In this document: positions 56,502 to 64,000 of the stretch, one piece after another
Numbering within the stretch: the stretch's first letter is position 1
How the letters are laid out: each line of letters starts with the position of its first letter
NCBI RefSeq assembly: GCF_020544465.1
Contig: NZ_CP066126.1
Coordinates: 310,001 to 374,000, forward strand
Length of the DNA: 64,000 nucleotides
Source of the DNA: Chromobacterium rhizoryzae
Lineage (GTDB): Bacteria; Pseudomonadota; Gammaproteobacteria; Burkholderiales; Chromobacteriaceae
Direction of reading: 5' to 3'
Position numbers and translations under genes: made by a program
The notes under the pieces: generated by a model
What the model was told of the DNA's origin: nothing
The model's input: the letters and a program-made list of their open reading frames with translations, nothing else
Databases searched by the model: none

Positions 56502-57344
56502 TTACATCTTGACGCCCAGTTCGCGCAGGCGCTCGTTCAGATAGCTGTCCGCGGTATAGCGCTCGGACAGCACCACTTCCGGGCGCGGGTGCAGGAATAG
56601 CGGCAGCGAGATGCGGTTCTTGCTCGCGCCTTCGCCGCTGGGGTTGACCACGCGGTGCTGGGTGGACGGGTAGTAGCCGGCGGACGCTTCTTGCAGCATG
56701 TCGCCGATATTGACCACCAGGGTGCCGAAATCACAGGGCACGTCCAGCCATTCGCCCTGCTTGTCCTGCACTTGCAGGCCGGGCTCGTTGGCGGCGGGCA
56801 GGATGGTCAGCAGATTGATGTCGCCATGGGCGGCAGCGCGCAGCGAGCCGGCCGGCTCCTGGCCGGTCAGCGGCGGGTAGCGCAGCACGCGCAACAGGGT
56901 TTTCTGGCTGTCGGCGATCATGTGGGACAGCGGCTCGGTGTAATGGGCGGCGATGTGGGCCGGGGTGTATTGCTGTACCCAGGACAGCAGTTCCTGCGCC
57001 AGCTGGTTGGCGATGGCGTAGTAGCGGTCGGTGTCGGCCTTGAGCTGCGGCGGTACGCGGCCCCAGGGGTAGATGTGGAAGTACTCCTTGATGTCCTTCA
57101 GGGTTGCGCCCTTGGCGGTTTCCGACACTTCCGGCGAGAACCAGCCATCCTGGCGTTCCATGGAGAAGGCGTAATCGTATTTGGCCTGGCTGTTGAAGAA
57201 GGCGAGCCAGTCGGCGTAGATCTTTTCCACCAGGCTTTGCGGGATCGGATGGTTGACCAGCACGCCGAAGCCGGTTTCGTGCAGGGAGCGGGTGAATTGT
57301 TCCGCCGCGTCCGGCGCGTGGTAGTCGACAACTCTGACATTCAT
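56502..57344 (-). CDS. 2-oxoglutarate/Fe(II)-dependent oxygenase (isopenicillin-N-synthase-like)
   Basis: 280 residues from ATG 57344. DIOX N-terminal region (QFTRSLHETGFGVLVNHPIPQSL) and the iron site: His-x-Asp in AAHGDINLL and the distal His in QHRVVNP, with Arg in NRISLPLF to bind 2-oxoglutarate. Substrate unknown; relatives act in amino acid or secondary metabolite oxidation. The TAA stop borders repeat copy D. Confidence 0.85.
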   Translation of the reverse strand: MNVRVVDYHAPDAAEQFTRSLHETGFGVLVNHPIPQSLVEKIYADWLAFFNSQAKYDYAFSMERQDGWFSPEVSETAKGATLKDIKEYFHIYPWGRVPPQLKADTDRYYAIANQLAQELLSWVQQYTPAHIAAHYTEPLSHMIADSQKTLLRVLRYPPLTGQEPAGSLRAAAHGDINLLTILPAANEPGLQVQDKQGEWLDVPCDFGTLVVNIGDMLQEASAGYYPSTQHRVVNPSGEGASKNRISLPLFLHPRPEVVLSERYTADSYLNERLRELGVKM

Positions 57345-57478
57345 GGGGTGGGGTTCCTGAGGATTGCAGGACGCTGCCATTCAATGGCGGGGCAGGCGCC
57401 GAGGGCTGGGATTTTACCCGCGGCTCCCGGCATCACCAAGCGCGGGCCGCGGGGGTGTCGCGTCGCGGCAACGTCGGT

Positions 57479-58282
57479 TCAGCCGCCGGCGCGGATGAAG
57501 GGCGAGGAGCCGCCGCCGGCCGTGGTGTCGGCGCGGAGCCGGCCCGCGCGCAGCAACTGCTGGACGCGCCAGAACAGGATGTCGGAGGACAGCAGCGCTT
57601 CCCGGATGTGGACGAGGGCGTCGCCGACCAGGCGGGACACCGCGCGCGGCTGCTCGCCGCTCAGTTCCAGCAGCAGCGCGTCGTAGCGGTCCAGCGGCGC
57701 TTCGACGACGTCATCGTCTTGCAGGCGGCGCAGGCCTTGGCCGTGTTCGCGCCAGCGGCGCCATTGCGAGGCCAGCGCCTGGCGTTCGCCGGCCGCCAGC
57801 GGGCGTTCCCGCCGCTGGCAATCCGCCAGCCGTTCCAGCGGCAGCATGGCCATGCTCCATTCCGCCATCTCGTCGCCGGCCTGCCAGACGGGCTCCGGCG
57901 CGGCGCAGACGGTCAACGGGCAGTCCGCCGGCAGTTGCTCGGCCAGCAGCGCCAGCGCCAGGCGGTCGCCGGCGTTGCGGCCTTGCCAGACGGTGAGCGG
58001 CCGCGGCCGTTCCAGCAGCCGCAGCAGCGCTTTGCGGCCGGCTTGATGCCGGCGCAGCCAATCGTCCTCGTATTCCGGCAGCCAGGGCTGGGCCTGCAGC
58101 AGTTGCTGATGCCAGGCCAGGCGCAGGCCTTGATCGATGGCGTCGGCGTCCAGCAGAGGCCCGGCGCTCAGGTCTTCGATGAAGGGCAGGACCTCGCCGT
58201 CCAGCAGGCCGTCGCGCCGCAGCGCGTTCAGCATGCCGGCGGCGGAGTCGCCGACGGCGAGGTGAACCCGCTCCGCGTTCAT
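57479..58282 (-). CDS. DUF1835 domain protein
   Basis: 267 residues from ATG 58282. Starts with VHLAVGDSAAGMLNALRRDGLLDGEVLPFIEDLSAGPL in outline, the DUF1835 N-terminal signature; the rest matches the helical second half often named DUF3658. Role unknown. The start overlaps the cysE stop by 4 bases, so it is translated with cysE. Confidence 0.8.
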   Translation of the reverse strand: MNAERVHLAVGDSAAGMLNALRRDGLLDGEVLPFIEDLSAGPLLDADAIDQGLRLAWHQQLLQAQPWLPEYEDDWLRRHQAGRKALLRLLERPRPLTVWQGRNAGDRLALALLAEQLPADCPLTVCAAPEPVWQAGDEMAEWSMAMLPLERLADCQRRERPLAAGERQALASQWRRWREHGQGLRRLQDDDVVEAPLDRYDALLLELSGEQPRAVSRLVGDALVHIREALLSSDILFWRVQQLLRAGRLRADTTAGGGSSPFIRAGG

Positions 58283-59058
58283 ACGCGCTGGTCCATGTCC
58301 AGCGCCGGGGTGCCTTCGGCGCGGGCCACCACGCGGGCGGGCACGCCGACCACGGTGGTGTGGGCCGGCACGTCTTCCAGCACCACGCTGCCGGCGCCTA
58401 TCTTGGCGCAGGCGCCCACCAGGATGTTGCCGAGAATGGAGGTGTTGGCGCCGATCAGCACGCCGTCGGCGATCTTGGGATGGCGGTCGCCGTGTTCCTT
58501 GCCGGTGCCGCCCAGGGTCACGCCCTGCAGCAGCGAGACGTTGTCGCCGATGACGGCGGTTTCGCCCACCACCACGCCGGTGCCGTGGTCCAGCATCACG
58601 CCCTGGCCGATGCGCGCGGCCGGGTGGATGTCGGCGCCGGTGACTTCGGAGATGCGGTTCTGCAGAAAGAGCGCCAGGGTTTTGCGCTCCTCCCGCCACA
58701 GCCAGTGGGTGATGCGCTGGCACTGGATGGCGTGGAAGCCCTTGAAGTAAAGCAGCGGGGTGGAGTAGTTGTCGCAGGCCGGGTCGCGGTCGAAACAGGC
58801 GCTGATGTCGGCGCGGGCGGCGGCGCTGATGGCCGGATCGGCGTCCAGCGCCTCGCGGAACAATTCCATCAGCGCGCGGGCGTCCATCACCGGGCTGGCG
58901 AGCTTGCTGGACAGGTGGAAGGCCAGCACGTCTTCCAGGGTGGTGTGGCGCAGCACGGTCATGTGCAGGAAACTGGCCAGCATGGGCTCGTCTTGCGCGG
59001 CTTGTTCGGCTTCCCGCCGGATGGCGGACCAGAGCGGGTCGCCGTTTGCTTCGTTCAT
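58279..59058 (-). CDS. cysE: Serine O-acetyltransferase
   Basis: 259 residues. Starts LWSAIRREAEQAAQDEPMLASFLH, has the N-terminal helical region and the left-handed hexapeptide repeat with catalytic DHGTGVVVGETAVIGDNVSLLQGVTLGGTGKEHGDRHPKI in outline. Transfers acetyl from acetyl-CoA to serine for cysteine synthesis. The C-terminal tail ends DMDQRV. It precedes the DUF1835 gene. Confidence 0.95.
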   Translation of the reverse strand: MNEANGDPLWSAIRREAEQAAQDEPMLASFLHMTVLRHTTLEDVLAFHLSSKLASPVMDARALMELFREALDADPAISAAARADISACFDRDPACDNYSTPLLYFKGFHAIQCQRITHWLWREERKTLALFLQNRISEVTGADIHPAARIGQGVMLDHGTGVVVGETAVIGDNVSLLQGVTLGGTGKEHGDRHPKIADGVLIGANTSILGNILVGACAKIGAGSVVLEDVPAHTTVVGVPARVVARAEGTPALDMDQRV

Positions 59059-59092
59059 TTTGCGAAACTCCCTTGCGCTGGGGCGGCGCGCC

Positions 59093-59803
59093 TCAGCGGT
59101 CTTTCAATTGCCAGAATAGTGCGCGGTCGAACGGGGACCACCAGGCGGTGCGCGCGCCGCTGGCGGCCAGCGCGTCGCGTACCCACTGGTTGCAGGTGGT
59201 CAACGGGCTGTAGCGGCCGTTGGCCAGGTAAAACGCGTCCTGATCATGATAATGATAGCCCGGCATCCACAGGGCCTGGCCGGCCGCGTCGCGGGCGACG
59301 GCGGCCTGGATGAAGCCGGTCAGCCGCCGGTATTGTTCCGGCGCGAGCAGCAGGCGCCGGGTGGCGGCGCCTTCGCGCGGCGTCGGCAGGTATTCCACGT
59401 GCAGCACGGCGCCGTCCAGCCCGGACAGCGCGTAGAGCGCCTTGCCTGGGGTGAGGTCGGACCAGTTCCGCGTTTCCAGGTAAAAGCTGCGGCTGCCCCA
59501 GCCTATGCCCACATAGGGCAGTTTGTCCAGATTGGCCCCGGTCCGCGGATGGCGTGGGGAAAAGGTCTCATCCCAGTCCATGCCCGGGGCGCGGCGGGGC
59601 AGCAGCAGGCCGGCGTGCACGCCGTTGCTGTCCAGGTAGACCGGTATGCCGGACTCGGCCGGCCGCCAGTCCCGGTTGACCGGCAACAGGCCCAGGGTCA
59701 GCGCGGCGAGCAGATAGAGGGCGATCAGGGCCAGCAGGCCCAGCGCCGCGCGGGACAACAGGCGCGGCAGCCGGGCCGCCGGACGGGGCGGGCGGGATGG
59801 CAT
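59093..59803 (-). CDS. DUF2459/TIGR02117 family protein
   Basis: 236 residues. N-terminal membrane anchor (about residues 17-40) and a periplasmic part with VYLDSNGVHAGLLLPR, PYVGIGWGSRSFYLET and TTCNQWVRDAL. The Cys-containing TTCNQW motif is the TIGR02117 (DUF2459) signature and resembles a papain-like fold. No function is known. It lies just downstream of rng. Confidence 0.82.
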   Translation of the reverse strand: MPSRPPRPAARLPRLLSRAALGLLALIALYLLAALTLGLLPVNRDWRPAESGIPVYLDSNGVHAGLLLPRRAPGMDWDETFSPRHPRTGANLDKLPYVGIGWGSRSFYLETRNWSDLTPGKALYALSGLDGAVLHVEYLPTPREGAATRRLLLAPEQYRRLTGFIQAAVARDAAGQALWMPGYHYHDQDAFYLANGRYSPLTTCNQWVRDALAASGARTAWWSPFDRALFWQLKDR

Positions 59804-59810
59804 GCGCGGC

Positions 59811-61307
59811 TTACAACAGGACGACGTCGAATTGTTCCTGGGTGTAAGTGGCTTCCACCGACAGCGAGATCGGCTTGCCGATGAAGTCGATCAGCATCGC
59901 CAGGCTTTGCGATTCCTCGTCTATGAACATGTCGATCACCGATTGCGCGGCCAGGATGCGGTAGCCCTTGGCGTCGAACTGGCGCGCCTCGCGCACGATT
60001 TCGCGCTGGATCTCGTAGCACACGGTTTGCGCGGTCTTGATCTCGCCGCGGCCCTGGCAGGTGGGGCAGGGTTCGCACAACACGTGGGCCAGGCTTTCGC
60101 GGGTGCGCTTGCGGGTGATTTCCACCAGGCCCAGGCTGGTGAAGCCGTTGAGGGTGACGCGGGTGCGGTCGCGCGCCATCGCCTTGGCCAGCTCCGCCAG
60201 CACCGCGGACTGGTGCTCGTCGTTGTCCATGTCGATGAAGTCGACGATGATGATGCCGCCCAGATTGCGCAGCCGCAGTTGCCGGGCGATGGTCTGGGTG
60301 GCCTCCAGATTGGTCTTGAAGATGGTTTCGTCGAAATTGCGGTTGCCGACGAAGCCGCCGGTGTTGACGTCTATCGTGGTCATCGCTTCGGTCTGGTCGA
60401 TGATCAGATAGCCGCCGAACTTGAGGTTGACGCGGCGCGCCAGCGCCTTGTCGATCTCGGCTTCGATGCCGTGCAGCTCGAACAGCGGGCGTTCGCCGCT
60501 GTAGCGCTCGATCTTGTCCACGGCGATCTGCACGTATTGCTCGGCGAACTCCACCATGCGGCTGTAGTTCTCGGTGGAATCCACCACCACCTTGTCGGTG
60601 AAGTCGCTGACCATGTCGCGCAGCACGCGCACCGCCAGCGGCAGGTCCTCGTAGAGCAGGCTTTGCGCCGGCAGGTGCTGGGACTTGTGGCGGATGTCGG
60701 ACCACAGCTTGGACAGGTAGTCGATGTCGGCGGCCAGCTCGTCGTCGCGCGCGGTTTCGGCGCTGGTGCGGATGATGTAGCCGCGCGGGCTATTGGCCGG
60801 CAACAGCTTTTCCAGCCGGGACTTCAGATTGTGGCGCTCGCTTTCGCTGTCTATCTTCTGCGAGACGCCGATGTGCTCTTCCTGCGGCAGGTGAACCAGG
60901 AAGCGGCCGGCCAGAGAGATCTGAGTGGACAGGCGCGCGCCCTTGGTGCCGATCGGATCCTTGATCACCTGCACCAGCACGGTCTGGCCTTCGAACAGCA
61001 TTTTTTCGATGCGTTGCGGCTCGGTCGGGTGCTGGCGTTGTTCCAGCACGTCGGCGATGTGCAGGAAGGCCGCGCGCTCCAGGCCGATTTCAATGAAGGC
61101 GCTCTGCATGCCGGGCAGCACGCGCTTGACCTGGCCCAGGTAGATGTTGCCGACGATGCCGCGGCTGGCGGCGCGCTCCACGTGCAGTTCCTGGACGACG
61201 GCGTCTTCCAACACCGCGACCCGGGTTTCCTGCGGGGTGATGTTGACCAGGATTTGTTCTTTGGGGCGCGGCAGATCGCGCGGCAGGGGTATCGATTGAT
61301 GCAGCAT
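59811..61307 (-). CDS. rng: Ribonuclease G
   Basis: 498 residues from ATG 61307 (GGGGAACC upstream); an ATG at 61328 that overlaps the maf stop is possible. S1-like domain (RGIVGNIYLGQVKRVLPGMQSAFIEIG), the catalytic region (TIDVNTGGFVGNRNFDETIFKTNLEA with IIIVDFIDMDNDEHQ) and the zinc-link CPTC of the RNase E/G family. It processes 16S rRNA and mRNA ends. It forms a unit with maf upstream. Confidence 0.93.
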   Translation of the reverse strand: MLHQSIPLPRDLPRPKEQILVNITPQETRVAVLEDAVVQELHVERAASRGIVGNIYLGQVKRVLPGMQSAFIEIGLERAAFLHIADVLEQRQHPTEPQRIEKMLFEGQTVLVQVIKDPIGTKGARLSTQISLAGRFLVHLPQEEHIGVSQKIDSESERHNLKSRLEKLLPANSPRGYIIRTSAETARDDELAADIDYLSKLWSDIRHKSQHLPAQSLLYEDLPLAVRVLRDMVSDFTDKVVVDSTENYSRMVEFAEQYVQIAVDKIERYSGERPLFELHGIEAEIDKALARRVNLKFGGYLIIDQTEAMTTIDVNTGGFVGNRNFDETIFKTNLEATQTIARQLRLRNLGGIIIVDFIDMDNDEHQSAVLAELAKAMARDRTRVTLNGFTSLGLVEITRKRTRESLAHVLCEPCPTCQGRGEIKTAQTVCYEIQREIVREARQFDAKGYRILAAQSVIDMFIDEESQSLAMLIDFIGKPISLSVEATYTQEQFDVVLL

Positions 61308-61324
61308 GGTGGTTCCCCGCGCGC

Positions 61325-61921
61325 TCATGGAAACTGAAAGCCGAATTCGCTCAGCAGCGCCGCGGTTTCGAAGATAGGCAGGCCCATCACGCCGCTGTGG
61401 CTGCCGTGGATGCGCTCGACGAAGACGCCGGCCTTGCCCTGGATGCCGTAAGCGCCGGCCTTGTCGAAAGGCTCGCCGCTGTCCAGATAGCGCTCGATGT
61501 CCTGCTCGCTGAGCGGACGGAAGAACACCTCGGTCACCGAGGTCTTGAGTCTGACGTGTTCGCCCTCGCGCACCGCCACGCTGGTGATGGCCTGATGGCC
61601 GCGGCCGGAGAAGGCGCGCAGCATGCGGCGGGCGTCGTCGGCGTTTTCCGGCTTGCCGAAGATTTCACCGTCCATCGCCACCGTGGTGTCGGCGGCCAGC
61701 AAGGGCCGGGACGGCAGTCCGCAAGACTCCACCACCTGCCAGCCGGCCTCGGCCTTGGACAGCGCCAGCCGTTCGGTATAGGCGACGGCGGACTCGCCGG
61801 GCCGCACCGATTCGTCGATGTCGGCGTGGATGCGCTCCAGGTGCATGCCCAACTGTTCCAGAATTTCGCGGCGGCGCGGGCTGCCGGAAGACAGGTAAAT
61901 CCGGGTGTCATTTGCGGTCAT
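61325..61921 (-). CDS. maf: Maf family nucleotide pyrophosphatase
   Basis: 198 residues. Starts with IYLSSGSPRRREILEQLGM (the Maf signature SxSPRR), then LAADTTVAMDGEIFGKPENADDARRML and the GKAGVFVERIHGSHSGVMGLP block. It removes pyrophosphate from dTTP, UTP or modified nucleotides. Upstream of rng, as in many proteobacteria. Confidence 0.94.
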   Translation of the reverse strand: MTANDTRIYLSSGSPRRREILEQLGMHLERIHADIDESVRPGESAVAYTERLALSKAEAGWQVVESCGLPSRPLLAADTTVAMDGEIFGKPENADDARRMLRAFSGRGHQAITSVAVREGEHVRLKTSVTEVFFRPLSEQDIERYLDSGEPFDKAGAYGIQGKAGVFVERIHGSHSGVMGLPIFETAALLSEFGFQFP

Positions 61922-62169
61922 GATAGTCTGCTCATTTGTTCTTTCGGTCGTCGTCTAGGTTACCAGACGCGTGATGCCGCAACCATCGAATCCATCAGAC
62001 GCCGGGCGTTTTCAGGCCGGCAAGTTCCCATTCAAATGGCGTCAATTTCCTGTTTTTAAAGGCGTGGAAGCGGCGCGCGGACGGGTTTTTTTCCGGCGGC
62101 CTGCTGCGGCGGAGCGCGCTGCCCGGTATCATGGCGGCTTGCTTCCCCATCTCCTGTCGTCATACCCCG

Positions 62170-63348
62170 ATGCCCAAGTCCAGCGTTTCCCCGTTTGCCC
62201 GCGCCGCCACTTTGGCGGCCATTCTGTTGATCCTGTTCAATCCCTTGGGCATCGATCTTTACCTGTCGGCGATGCCGGCGATGCAGCGGCATTTCCAGGC
62301 CGACGTCGCGATCAGCCTCAGCGTGTTCATCTTCAGCCTGGGGCTGGGGCAGTTGCTGTTCGGCCCGCTGGCGGACCGGATCGGCCGCAAGCCGGTGGCC
62401 CTGGGCGGCCTGCTGCTGTATGCGGCGGCGGCCTATCTAGCCAGCCGCAGCGACAGCCTGGGCGGTTTCCTGGGTCTGCGCGCGCTGCAAGGCCTGGGCG
62501 CCAGCGCCAGCTCGGTGTGCGCGTTCACCCTGGTGCGCGATTGCTTCTCCGGCAACGCGGCGGCCCAGCGCTACAGCCTGCTCAACGCCGCGCTGAACGT
62601 GGTGCCGGCGATGGCGCCCTTGCTGGGCGGCTGGCTGACCGCGCGCTGGGGCTGGCAGTCCTGCTTTCTGGCGCTGGCCGGCAGCGCGGTGCTGGCGGCG
62701 GCGTGGCTGGTCTGGAAAATGCCGGAAACCCGGCCCGCGGCTTCCAGCGCCGCCGGCCCGGCGATGGGCATGCGCCAGGTGCTGGCGACGCCGGCGCTGC
62801 GCCGTTACGGCGCTTGCTGCTGCGCGGCGCTGGCCTTGATCGTCAGCTATGTGACGCTGGCGCCGGCGGTGCTGATCGAGCGCGGCGGGGTGGACAGCAC
62901 CACCTTCGGCCTGCTGTTCGGCGGCAACGCTCTCTTGGTGATGGCGGCCAGCTTCCTGGGTCTGAAGCTGATCGGCCGCTTCGGCCAGAAGGCGATGTTG
63001 CGTTACGGCCTCAACATCATGTTGCTGGCCGGCGTATTGCTGCTGGCGCTGTCCGGCCAGCCGGGCGCTTGGCATTATATGTTGCCGATCGGCGTGCTGA
63101 GCGTGGGCTTCGCCTGGACGCTGGGGCCGGCCAGCGGCATGGCCATGGCGCCGTTTTCCCAGGGCGCCGGCCGCGCCGCCGCCTTGCTGGGCTGCGGTCA
63201 GATGCTGTTCGCCGCCGGCGTGTCGGCGGGGCTCGCGGCGCTGCCCTTGCCGGGCGAATGGGCGCTGGGCGCGACGATCCTGCTGCTGGCCGGCCTGTGC
63301 CGCTGGCTGACCCGGCCCGCGGCGGCGATTCGGGAAAATCCTCACTGA
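62170..63348 (+). CDS. MFS drug/metabolite exporter, Bcr/CflA type
   Basis: 392 residues from ATG 62170. Twelve helices, MFS motif A GPLADRIGRKPVALGG after helix 2, and VPAMAPLLGGWLTARWGWQSCFL (motif C area), the Bcr/CflA drug resistance profile. Substrates may include bicyclomycin or other compounds; they cannot be deduced. Stands alone between maf and rsmA. Confidence 0.88.
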   Translation: MPKSSVSPFARAATLAAILLILFNPLGIDLYLSAMPAMQRHFQADVAISLSVFIFSLGLGQLLFGPLADRIGRKPVALGGLLLYAAAAYLASRSDSLGGFLGLRALQGLGASASSVCAFTLVRDCFSGNAAAQRYSLLNAALNVVPAMAPLLGGWLTARWGWQSCFLALAGSAVLAAAWLVWKMPETRPAASSAAGPAMGMRQVLATPALRRYGACCCAALALIVSYVTLAPAVLIERGGVDSTTFGLLFGGNALLVMAASFLGLKLIGRFGQKAMLRYGLNIMLLAGVLLLALSGQPGAWHYMLPIGVLSVGFAWTLGPASGMAMAPFSQGAGRAAALLGCGQMLFAAGVSAGLAALPLPGEWALGATILLLAGLCRWLTRPAAAIRENPH

Positions 63349-63524
63349 TTTTCAAGCGTTTGGCATGTATTGTGAGATTTGTGGCGCGGGTCCGGCTTTA
63401 GCTCTTGTCGGGCAGCCTACAATCGGCAGACAATTGGCCCAAATTTGAGAGTTGACTTCGACAATGAGGCGCGGCGGCAAATCACCCGGCGCTTCTCCGT
63501 TCTTTGCACTGATTAGCAGATTTC

Positions 63525-64000
63525 ATGAACAAACATATTCCGCGCAAGCGTTTCGGCCAGAATTTCCTGCAAGACGCCAGCGTCATCGCCAACATCGTGC
63601 ATGCGGTGAACCCGCAGCCGGACGACGTCGTCATTGAAATCGGTCCCGGCCTGGGCGCGATCACCAAGCCGCTGCTGGCGGCGCTCAAGCACTTGCACGT
63701 GGTGGAGATCGACCGCGACATCATCAGCCGCCTGCAAAAGGAGTTTCCGGCCGAGCGCCTGAGCATCCACGCCGGCGACGCGCTGGCCTTCGACTTCGCC
63801 TCCGTGGCGGAGGGCAAGCTGAAGATCGTCGGCAATCTGCCCTACAATATTTCCACGCCCTTGCTGTTCCATCTGGCCACTTACGGCCAGAAAGTCACCG
63901 ACATGCATTTCATGTTGCAAAAAGAGGTGATTGAACGCATGGTGGCGGAGCCGTCCACCGCCGATTACGGCCGGCTGACGGTGATGTTGCAGTACCGTTT
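63525..64000 (+). CDS. rsmA: 16S rRNA dimethyladenosine transferase (3' partial)
   Basis: The first 158 residues or so are present, and the window ends in the gene. Starts MNKHIPRKRFGQNFLQD, then the SAM-binding VIEIGPGLGAITKPLL, and IVGNLPYNISTPLL, the NLPY motif of KsgA/RsmA. It dimethylates two adjacent adenosines in the 16S rRNA 3' loop. No overlap with the preceding exporter gene; the gap is 176 bases. Confidence 0.95.
   Translation, partial: MNKHIPRKRFGQNFLQDASVIANIVHAVNPQPDDVVIEIGPGLGAITKPLLAALKHLHVVEIDRDIISRLQKEFPAERLSIHAGDALAFDFASVAEGKLKIVGNLPYNISTPLLFHLATYGQKVTDMHFMLQKEVIERMVAEPSTADYGRLTVMLQYR

Noticed and set aside
1..64000. tRNA or rRNA genes
   Set aside because: I saw no cloverleaf with the conserved T-loop motif in the gene-free gaps; a short tRNA could still be missed by eye.

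Overview
The window reads as chromosomal DNA of a GC-rich betaproteobacterium. The gene complement (type IV pilus minor pilins with PilY1, a stand-alone heptose-1-phosphate adenylyltransferase, zapA-6S RNA-fthC, leuS-lptE-holA, cysE, maf-rng) and the protein sequences look most like Chromobacterium or a close relative in the Chromobacteriaceae (Neisseriales). The genus is an inference from recall, not from a search. I see no rRNA, tRNA, CRISPR array, prophage or complete insertion sequence. Almost all the DNA is ordinary chromosomal gene space. The accessory signals are a family of small repeats, one tandem array and one low-GC receptor gene.

Layout. 1-6964: type IV pilus minor pilin cluster (FimT-like, PilV, PilW, PilX, PilY1, PilE), overlapping or tightly spaced. 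7102-10089: hldC, birA, coaX and a SPOR-like protein in one compact run. 10234-12625: a DUF1275 membrane protein, agmatinase, and a convergent acetyltransferase. 12715-18911: vitamin B12 salvage, with cobT-cobC-cobS leftward and, behind a cobalamin riboswitch, btuB-cobU-btuF rightward. 18933-20625: cell-division proteins ZapB-like and ZapA, 6S RNA, 5-formyl-THF cyclo-ligase and a DUF1294 protein. 20622-24000: lipoprotein, EVE protein, TauE/SafE exporter, proline iminopeptidase and a secreted unknown. 24105-28797: leuS, lptE, holA, YidB-like. 29056-34359: YcnI-like protein, S9 peptidase, thioesterase-like protein, two unknown proteins and a 136-bp tandem repeat array between them. 34746-42519: a complete urate-to-glyoxylate-and-urea pathway around a GntR regulator. 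42547-53110: diguanylate cyclase, an orphan HoxX-like protein, two response regulators, UvrD and an acyltransferase. 53181-55863: an operon of four membrane/oxidoreductase genes with a GbsR-type regulator. 55982-64000: DUF2061 protein, 2OG-Fe(II) oxygenase, DUF1835 protein, cysE, DUF2459 protein, rng, maf, an MFS exporter and the start of rsmA.

How the genes work together. The urate block is the most coherent pathway. UacT-like permease imports the substrate, PuuD, UraH and UraD convert urate to S-allantoin, PuuE opens allantoin, allantoicase and ureidoglycolate lyase give urea and glyoxylate. The regulator sits between two divergent arms with one perfect palindrome near each arm's promoter. 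The B12 block combines uptake (BtuB, BtuF) with cobinamide salvage (CobU, CobS, CobT, CobC).

Most worth a second look. (1) Four copies of a ~127-143-bp terminal-inverted-repeat element, each abutting the TAA stop codon of a neighbouring gene, one with a perfect TAA duplication. (2) The 136-bp hairpin tandem array. (3) The sharp GC drop inside btuB. (4) The GbsR-type operon with two matching operators. (5) A HoxX-like protein without a hydrogenase locus in view. (6) Hairpins that occlude the agmatinase ribosome binding site and that precede leuS.
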